From the NCBI GenBank assembly GCA_902826565.1, contig CADEFF010000021.1, positions 1 to 46,714 of the forward strand: 46,714 nt of DNA, in the 5' to 3' direction. The position numbers and the translations under genes are program-made. Below the pieces are notes generated by a model, which saw only the letters and a list, made by a program, of their open reading frames with translations, was not told where the DNA came from and did no database searches. Every line of letters starts with the position of its first letter. Position 1 is the first letter of the stretch. This DNA comes from an uncultured Rhodospirillaceae bacterium. Lineage in GTDB: Bacteria; Pseudomonadota; Alphaproteobacteria; Dongiales; Dongiaceae. Below, one piece after another: positions 41,452 to 46,714 of the stretch.

Positions 41452-43239
41452 ATGCCCGACGATACCAAGCCCGCCGGATCGGCCGCGCCGCTGCCGGTCT
41501 GGGATCTCGCCGATCTCTATCCGGGCGCGAAGTCGCCGGCGTTGACCGCCGATCTCGAGCGCGCCGCCGGCGATGCCAGGTCCTTCCGGGAACGTTACGA
41601 GAGCAAGCTCGCCGGCCTTTCCGGCGCCGAGCTTGCCGCGGCGGTGCGCCTCTATGAAGCGATCGGCGAACGGCTCGGCCGGCTGCAGAGCTATGCGCAG
41701 CTCGCCTATGCGGCCGACATGACCGACCCCGAGCTGGGCCGGTTCCACCAGACCATCATGGAGCGCAGCACCGACATCGCCTCGGATCTTCTGTTCTTCA
41801 CCCTCGAGATCAACCGCATCGAGGACGACGCGCTCGCCGCGAAGCTGAAGGCGCCGGACCTCGCCCATTATCGTCCCTGGCTCGAGCGCATCCGCGCCTT
41901 CCGGCCGCATCAGCTTTCCGACGAGGTCGAGCAGACCCTGCATCAGAAGCAGATCACCGGCGCCGCCGCCTGGCAGCGGCTCTTCGACGAGACCACGGCC
42001 GAGATGCGCTTCCTCGTCGACGGCAAGCCGCTCGGCATCGAAGGCGCGCTCACGCTCCTCACCGACCGCGACGGCAGGCTGCGGCGCGAAGCGGCGAAGG
42101 CCATCGCCGGCGGCTTCCGCGAGCGGATCAAGACCTTCGCGCTCATCTCCAACACGCTCGCCAAGGACAAGGAGATCGAGGATCGCTGGCGGCATTTCCC
42201 GCGCCCCGTCTCCGCCCGCAATCTCGCCAATCATGTCGAGGATGAGGTAGTGGATGCCCTCGTGGCGGCGGTCAAGGCGCATTACGCGCCACTATCGCAC
42301 CGCTATTATCGGCTGAAGGCAAAATGGTTCGGCCGGTCCGAGCTCGATTACTGGGATCGCAACGCCCCCTTGCCCGACGACACCGACCGGGAGTTCGACT
42401 GGCCGGCGGCGCGCGGCATGGTGCTGGGCGCCTATGGCGCGTTCTCGCCGAAGCTGGCCGAGCTCGGCCGGCGCTTCTTCGACAGGCCCTGGATCGACGC
42501 GGCCCCTCGCGAGGGCAAGGCGCCCGGCGCCTTCGCCCATCCGACCGTGCCGAGCGCGCATCCCTATTTGCTGATGAGCTATCGCGGCCGCGCGCGCGAC
42601 GTGATGACGCTCGCCCATGAGCTCGGCCATGGGGTGCATCAGCTCCTGGCGGCGCCGCAGGGGGCGCTCATGGCGGAGACGCCGCTCACCCTCGCCGAGA
42701 CGGCGTCGGTGTTCGGCGAGATGCTGACCTTCCGCGCCCTGCTGGACGCCGAGCGCGATCCGAAACGGCGGCGCATCCTCATCGCCGGCAAGGTCGAGGA
42801 TATGCTGAACACGGTCGTGCGCCAGATCGCCATGCACGAGTTCGAGCGGCGCTTCCACGATGCGCGCCGCGAGTCCGAGCAGACCGCCGAGGAGATCGGC
42901 CGGATCTGGCTCGAGACCCAGACCGAAGCCCTCGGCGCCGCGATCCGGCTCGACGCCGACTATTCGGTCTTCTGGGCCTATATCCCGCATTTCATCCATT
43001 CGGCGTTCTATGTCTATGCCTACGCCTTCGGCGATTGCCTGGTGAACTCGCTCTATGCGGTCTATCGGGAGCGCCCGGCCGATTTCCCCGACAAATATTT
43101 CGCCCTGCTCGCGGCCGGCGGCAGCAAGAATCATCGCGAGCTGCTGGCGCCCTTCGGCCTCGATGCGGGCGACCCGGCCTTCTGGAGCAAGGGTCTCGGC
43201 GTGATCGGCGGGCTGATCGACGAGCTCGAGGCGCTTTGA
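41452..43239 (+). CDS. pepF: Oligoendopeptidase F (M3 family)
   Basis: The 595-residue protein is an M3B metallopeptidase. The zinc site HELGH is at 389-393 (TLAHELGHGVHQLL), and the third ligand Glu follows in TLAETASVFGEM. The N-terminal LPVWDLADLYPG is the standard opening of PepF/M3 proteins. It would degrade short peptides in the cytoplasm, which fits the oligopeptide importer elsewhere in the window. A GAAGGAA site and a promoter-like pair lie upstream. It ends four bases from the convergent protease gene. Confidence 0.93.
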   Translation: MPDDTKPAGSAAPLPVWDLADLYPGAKSPALTADLERAAGDARSFRERYESKLAGLSGAELAAAVRLYEAIGERLGRLQSYAQLAYAADMTDPELGRFHQTIMERSTDIASDLLFFTLEINRIEDDALAAKLKAPDLAHYRPWLERIRAFRPHQLSDEVEQTLHQKQITGAAAWQRLFDETTAEMRFLVDGKPLGIEGALTLLTDRDGRLRREAAKAIAGGFRERIKTFALISNTLAKDKEIEDRWRHFPRPVSARNLANHVEDEVVDALVAAVKAHYAPLSHRYYRLKAKWFGRSELDYWDRNAPLPDDTDREFDWPAARGMVLGAYGAFSPKLAELGRRFFDRPWIDAAPREGKAPGAFAHPTVPSAHPYLLMSYRGRARDVMTLAHELGHGVHQLLAAPQGALMAETPLTLAETASVFGEMLTFRALLDAERDPKRRRILIAGKVEDMLNTVVRQIAMHEFERRFHDARRESEQTAEEIGRIWLETQTEALGAAIRLDADYSVFWAYIPHFIHSAFYVYAYAFGDCLVNSLYAVYRERPADFPDKYFALLAAGGSKNHRELLAPFGLDAGDPAFWSKGLGVIGGLIDELEAL

Positions 43240-43243
43240 CGTC

Positions 43244-44041
43244 TCAGCCCGCGGCGTCGATGAAGGCGAACAGCACGACGGCGCTGTTGTTGAGGAGATG
43301 CAGCAGGATCGGCGGCCAGAGCGAACCGCTCGCCTGGACGAGCCAGGCGGTGAGGAAACCCATCACCATGATCTCGGTCGTCAGCACGATGCCGGCGGTT
43401 CCGCCCGGCACGAGAAAATAGAAATGCGAGATCCCGAAAAGCGCGCCGCTCGCCAGCACGGCGACGATGACGGTGGCCCGCTCGCGGAGCCAGCGATAGA
43501 CGAGGCCCCGGAAGAGGGTTTCCTCGGCGACGGCGGTGATCGGCCCGGCGGCGAGCGCCACGACCCCCATCCAGAGCACGGAATCGGTGCGCAGGAAGAG
43601 CTGCGAGGTGAGCTGCTCCTGCAGGGCGCCGGAAGGATCGACCCAGCGGAACAGGAAGCCGTCGATCAGGAAGAACAGCACGAAGAGCACGGCGGCCAGC
43701 AGGTACCAGCGGCCCTCCGTCCGCCGGAATCCGAGCTCGACCATGCCGATGCCGCGCCGTCGCGCGATCCAGAGGCTGCCGAAGAAGAAGACGGCCGCGG
43801 CCGTCGCCATCGCGACGACGATGACCGCCTGGGTCACGTCCGCCGTCAGCCCCTCGCCGCCAAGCAGCGGCCGGTGGGTGATGAGGCCGTAGACGACGCC
43901 GATGACGAGCGATGCGGCGATCACCGCACCCTGCCCGAGGAAGAAGACGAGGGCGATCCAGAGCGCGTCGATGCCGCGCAGGCGCCCGTCGCGCAAGGGA
44001 GCGGCGCGGTCGGCGGTCGCGGCGAGGGCGGGATCGGTCAT
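43244..44041 (-). CDS. CPBP family intramembrane glutamic endopeptidase
   Basis: About 265 residues with roughly seven to eight membrane helices. The Abi/CPBP motif 1 is Glu173-Glu174-x3-Arg178 (AEETLFRGLVYRW), motif 2 is His206 (FGISHFYF) and His248 lies in ILLHLLNNS, so the active-site set is complete. Family members include CAAX-prenyl-type proteases and bacterial self-immunity proteins; the target here is unknown. I use the ATG at 44041 because the sequence just upstream is not conserved-looking; ATGs at 44077 and 44176 are alternatives. Confidence 0.85.
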   Translation of the reverse strand: MTDPALAATADRAAPLRDGRLRGIDALWIALVFFLGQGAVIAASLVIGVVYGLITHRPLLGGEGLTADVTQAVIVVAMATAAAVFFFGSLWIARRRGIGMVELGFRRTEGRWYLLAAVLFVLFFLIDGFLFRWVDPSGALQEQLTSQLFLRTDSVLWMGVVALAAGPITAVAEETLFRGLVYRWLRERATVIVAVLASGALFGISHFYFLVPGGTAGIVLTTEIMVMGFLTAWLVQASGSLWPPILLHLLNNSAVVLFAFIDAAG

Positions 44042-44232
44042 CGGGAGGGCCTGAACGATGCCGACGGAGAATCGCATGCCGCCGCGGCTCGCCGCAAGCC
44101 GGCCGCATCGGATCTCATTTTCCGCAAATTCTGGACAGCGTCGCGGCTTCGCCGCAGTATCGGGAGAACCATGCACCCATCGGGAATGATCGCCGCCGCT
44201 AGGGCCTGTCCGTCTCGGACCATGGCTTGGCG

Positions 44233-45588
44233 ATGAGCCCGCGTTCCGATCGCAACCGTCTCGTCGGCCGGGTCCGGCGCTACGCCAGGGTGGGCGGTGC
44301 CGTCGGGGGCGCCGCGGCGAAGCTCGCCGGCGGCCGCCTGTTCGGGGTGAAGCTCGACCGCGATCGCCATGCGGCCGACCTGACCGCGGCCCTGGGCGGC
44401 CTCAAGGGGCCGCTGATGAAGGTCGCGCAGATCCTCTCCACCATTCCGGATGCGCTGCCGGCGGAATATGCCGAACGGCTCGCCGCGCTGCAGGCGAACG
44501 CGCCGCCGATGGGCTGGAGCTTCGTCAAGCGCCGCATGGCGGCCGAGCTTGGCTCCGACTGGGAACGCCGGTTCCGGAGGTTCGAGCATGAAGCGGCGGC
44601 CGCCGCGTCGCTGGGCCAGGTGCATCGCGCGACCGCGAAGGACGGCGTTCTCCTCGCCTGCAAGCTGCAATATCCGGACATGGCGAGCGCGGTCGAGGCC
44701 GACATCCGCCAGCTCCGCGTCATCCTCGCGCTCTATGGCCGCTACGACCGCGCGATCGACACCGGCAACATCCACGCCGAGATCGCGGCGCGGCTCCGGG
44801 AAGAGCTCGATTACCGGCGCGAGGCGAAGCAGATCGGGCTCTATCGCCTGATGCTCGCGGCGGAGAAGGGTGTCCATCTGCCGACGCCGGTTGCGACGCT
44901 CTCGACCGGGCGGCTCCTGACGATGGGCTGGCTCGAGGGCAAGCCGCTGCTCGATGTCGCCAGGAGCGCCCGCAGCGTCGCGCTCCGGAACGAGGTCGCG
45001 CTGCATATGTTCCGGGCCTGGTACGTGCCGTTCTACGGCTATGGCGTGATCCACGGCGATCCGCATCTCGGCAATTATTCGGTCCGGCCCGACGGCAGCG
45101 TCAACCTGCTCGATTTCGGCTGCATCCGCGTCTTCCCGCCGAGCTTCGTGCAGGGCGTCATCGACCTCTACGAGGCGCTGCGCCGCGGCGACGACGCGCT
45201 CGCCGTCCATGCCTATGAGAGCTGGGGCTTCACCGGCCTCAATCGCGAGGTGATCGCGGTGCTGAACCGCTGGGCGGGCTTCGTCTACGGCCCGCTGCTG
45301 GAAGACCGGCCGCGCCGGATCCAGGAAAGCGCCTCCGGCGCCTATGGCGCGAAGGTCGCTGCCGAGGTCCATGCCGAGCTGCGCCGGCTGGGGCCGGTCA
45401 AGCCGCCGCGCGAGTTCGTGCTGATGGACCGCGCCGCCGTCGGGCTCGGCTCCGTCTTCCTCCACCTCAAGGCGGAGGTGAACTGGCACCGCCTCTTCCA
45501 CGGGCTGATCGAAGGCTTCGACGTCAAGGCGCTCGCGAAGCGGCAGGCGAAGACGCTGAAGCAGGCGGGGCTGTCCCCACCTTCCTGA
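44233..45588 (+). CDS. ABC1/AarF/UbiB kinase-like protein
   Basis: The 451-residue protein has the ABC1 (UbiB/ADCK) atypical kinase domain: the extension motif with MKVAQILSTIPDALP, the alanine-rich loop AAAAASLGQVHRA, Lys in LLACKLQYP, the catalytic loop VIHGDPHLGNYSV and the metal-binding LDFG. In canonical members the first motif is KxGQ; here it reads Lys-Val-Ala-Gln. The family supports ubiquinone biosynthesis and lipid homeostasis. Two C-terminal membrane helices seen in UbiB are absent, so this is an AarF-like paralogue rather than UbiB itself. The ATG at 44233 is used; a TTG six bases upstream is possible. Confidence 0.88.
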   Translation: MSPRSDRNRLVGRVRRYARVGGAVGGAAAKLAGGRLFGVKLDRDRHAADLTAALGGLKGPLMKVAQILSTIPDALPAEYAERLAALQANAPPMGWSFVKRRMAAELGSDWERRFRRFEHEAAAAASLGQVHRATAKDGVLLACKLQYPDMASAVEADIRQLRVILALYGRYDRAIDTGNIHAEIAARLREELDYRREAKQIGLYRLMLAAEKGVHLPTPVATLSTGRLLTMGWLEGKPLLDVARSARSVALRNEVALHMFRAWYVPFYGYGVIHGDPHLGNYSVRPDGSVNLLDFGCIRVFPPSFVQGVIDLYEALRRGDDALAVHAYESWGFTGLNREVIAVLNRWAGFVYGPLLEDRPRRIQESASGAYGAKVAAEVHAELRRLGPVKPPREFVLMDRAAVGLGSVFLHLKAEVNWHRLFHGLIEGFDVKALAKRQAKTLKQAGLSPPS

Positions 45589-45633
45589 CGATACCTTCGT
45601 GACGATGCCGCCGCTCGGAAATCCGCGCCCGAT

Positions 45634-46509
45634 ATGCCATGCTGGCGGATCGAGGGGGCAGGGGCAGCGGTGGCGTCGCTGGATACCGTGATTTTCGTGG
45701 GCGGCTGCATGCGCAGCGGGACGACGCTCGCCCAGCGAGTTCTGTGCTCGGGCAAGGACGCCCATCCGCTTCCCGCCGAATGCCAGTATCTGACGTCGTT
45801 GCTCGCCGCCTACCGCAGCGGTGCGGATCGCTTCGATCTGTTCGGCCGCGACTATTTCGGCTCGCCGGATGCCTATGATGCCTTCAATCGCAGAATCCTC
45901 GGCGAGTTCCTGGCGGAGACCCATCGCACCCTCGGGCTGCCGCGCCATCTCGTGCTGAAGAATCCGGAGATCACCTTCCACTTCTCCGATCTCGCGACGC
46001 TTCTGCCGCAGGCTCGGTTCCTGCTGGCGATCCGCGATCCGCGCGATACCGTCGCCTCGATGCTCGACGTCGCCGACCGTCACGCGGCGCGCGGCGTGGC
46101 AAGCCCTCTGGCGGCGATGGGGCGCGACATGAAGAAGCTCTCCGGCCTGTTCCTTCGCTACTACGCGAATCCCTACGCGCATCCGGATCGCTTCGCCAAT
46201 CGGCTCATGACGATGCGCTATGAAGACCTGATCGCGAGCCCCGAACAGACGCTGGCGCGCCTCTCTCAGTTCACCGGCATCGCGCTCGAGCCCCGGGCGC
46301 TCGCCGCGCCCGATCCGCAGTCGGTGAGCCCGGGCCTGAAGAAGGTCGAAAAGGACGCGGCCTTCTCCGGCGCCTTCTGGTCCGAGAAATGGCTGAAGGC
46401 GCTGAGCGGCGACAGCGTCGGCCGCTTCCGCGAGATGCTGAGCGCCGCCGAGATCGCCACGATCGAGGCGGAGTGCGCAAGCTTCGGCCGCAGCTTCCGC
46501 TACTGGTGA
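45634..46509 (+). CDS. Sulfotransferase family protein
   Basis: The 291-residue protein has a PAPS-binding P-loop-like 5'-PSB motif GGCMRSGTTLAQ (23-34) and a 3'-PB-like segment LLAIRDPRDTVASML near 130-143, followed by MRYEDLI. Together these define a cytosolic-type sulfotransferase domain. It would transfer sulfate from PAPS to an unknown acceptor. The ATG at 45634 is used; a GTG at 45670 preceded by GGGGCAGGGGC also gives a complete domain. It is convergent with the partial gene at the right edge, nine bases apart. Confidence 0.82.
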   Translation: MPCWRIEGAGAAVASLDTVIFVGGCMRSGTTLAQRVLCSGKDAHPLPAECQYLTSLLAAYRSGADRFDLFGRDYFGSPDAYDAFNRRILGEFLAETHRTLGLPRHLVLKNPEITFHFSDLATLLPQARFLLAIRDPRDTVASMLDVADRHAARGVASPLAAMGRDMKKLSGLFLRYYANPYAHPDRFANRLMTMRYEDLIASPEQTLARLSQFTGIALEPRALAAPDPQSVSPGLKKVEKDAAFSGAFWSEKWLKALSGDSVGRFREMLSAAEIATIEAECASFGRSFRYW

Positions 46510-46518
46510 CCGGAACCC

Positions 46519-46714
46519 CTAGGAGGCGGTCGCCCGGCGCCGCTCGAGGCTCGCCGCCGGCCAGAGCGTCTTGCTGTCGTAGTACTCCTCGAAGGCCGGG
46601 ATGTTCCCAGGAAGCTGGACCCAGGGCAGCTTGGTGCCGAGATAGATGAAGGCATCCGGTGGTAGCGTCCCGGGCTCGTCGAGCGGCGCCACCCGGACGA
46701 AGCGGAGCTTCGGC
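46519..46714 (-). CDS. C-terminal part of a probable GFA family protein
   Basis: The last 196 bases read on the minus strand as 64 codons ending in TAG (46521-46519). The peptide includes PDAFIYLGTKLPWVQLPGN and FEEYYDSKTLWPAASLERR, which looks like the C-terminal end of glutathione-dependent formaldehyde-activating (GFA/CENP-V type) zinc proteins, where the sheet and the PW segment lie near the end. The zinc-binding cysteines would be outside the window, so the call rests on the tail only. Confidence 0.5.
   Translation of the reverse strand, partial: PKLRFVRVAPLDEPGTLPPDAFIYLGTKLPWVQLPGNIPAFEEYYDSKTLWPAASLERRRATAS

Noticed and set aside
43244-44041. CPBP protease as part of a bacteriocin or phage-defence system
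   Set aside because: No bacteriocin precursor, toxin, nuclease or other defence gene lies nearby; the neighbours are housekeeping genes.
44038-46182. A 714-codon minus-strand frame over the ABC1 and sulfotransferase genes
   Set aside because: Both covered genes have clear domain motifs on the plus strand, and the antisense translation does not.

Overview
The window is a high-GC stretch of bacterial chromosome, almost certainly from an alphaproteobacterium. A Rhodospirillales-type organism is my best guess; that order is an inference from codon use and gene content. The strongest markers are a GapR/DUF2312 nucleoid protein (19602-19847) and a DUF1244 protein (18252-18557), both typical of Alphaproteobacteria. 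Coding density is very high, no gene-free gap exceeds 300 bases, and I see no tRNA, rRNA, CRISPR array, insertion sequence or prophage gene. It reads as core and catabolic chromosome rather than a mobile island.

Layout. 1-4267: the end of glcF, a DUF2817 M14-like metallopeptidase, a periplasmic TPR protein and a stand-alone molybdopterin oxidoreductase. 4422-8695: a tight four-gene run of a RarD-type transporter, a saccharopine-dehydrogenase-like protein, a glutamate-1-semialdehyde-aminomutase-like PLP enzyme and a GT-A glycosyltransferase. 8700-12401 (minus): an EamA transporter, a glycerate 2-kinase and pyruvate kinase, i.e. a short glycerate-to-pyruvate module. 12605-15974: a DHDPS-family deaminase and a 4-hydroxyproline epimerase, two likely hydroxyproline-catabolism steps, separated by a DUF6984-like gene broken by an amber codon and by an SDR-type epimerase. 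16145-18557: an N-formylglutamate amidohydrolase-like gene abutting a YbdK-type carboxylate-amine ligase, then DUF1244. 18700-21445: a secreted, very acidic repeat protein, gapR and malonyl-CoA decarboxylase. 21461-26894 (minus): a complete oppABCDF oligopeptide importer. 27186-30718: an EamA transporter, a small membrane protein with a GT-C-like membrane protein, and a convergent GT2 glycosyltransferase. 30723-35072 (minus): an indolepyruvate-ferredoxin-oxidoreductase-type fusion enzyme preceded by a beta-keto acid cleavage enzyme. 35216-38485: a UDP-glucuronate 4-epimerase-like gene, DUF488 and a long-chain acyl-CoA synthetase. 38730-41327: a short cytochrome bd (CIO-like) oxidase, cydAB plus a DUF2474 small subunit. 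41452-46714: oligoendopeptidase F, a CPBP membrane protease, an ABC1/UbiB kinase-like protein, a sulfotransferase and the C-terminus of a probable GFA-family enzyme.

Together these genes describe a heterotroph that takes up and degrades peptides, amino acids and organic acids, respires oxygen with a bd-type oxidase among others, and decorates surface glycans. The points that most deserve a second look are the amber-interrupted DUF6984 gene, the acidic heptad-repeat secreted protein, the four-gene cluster at 4422-8695, the BKACE/ferredoxin-oxidoreductase/GT2 run, the glycosyltransferase locus at 28170-30718, and the striking way convergent genes overlap or abut. I do not see an obvious new defence or mobile system.
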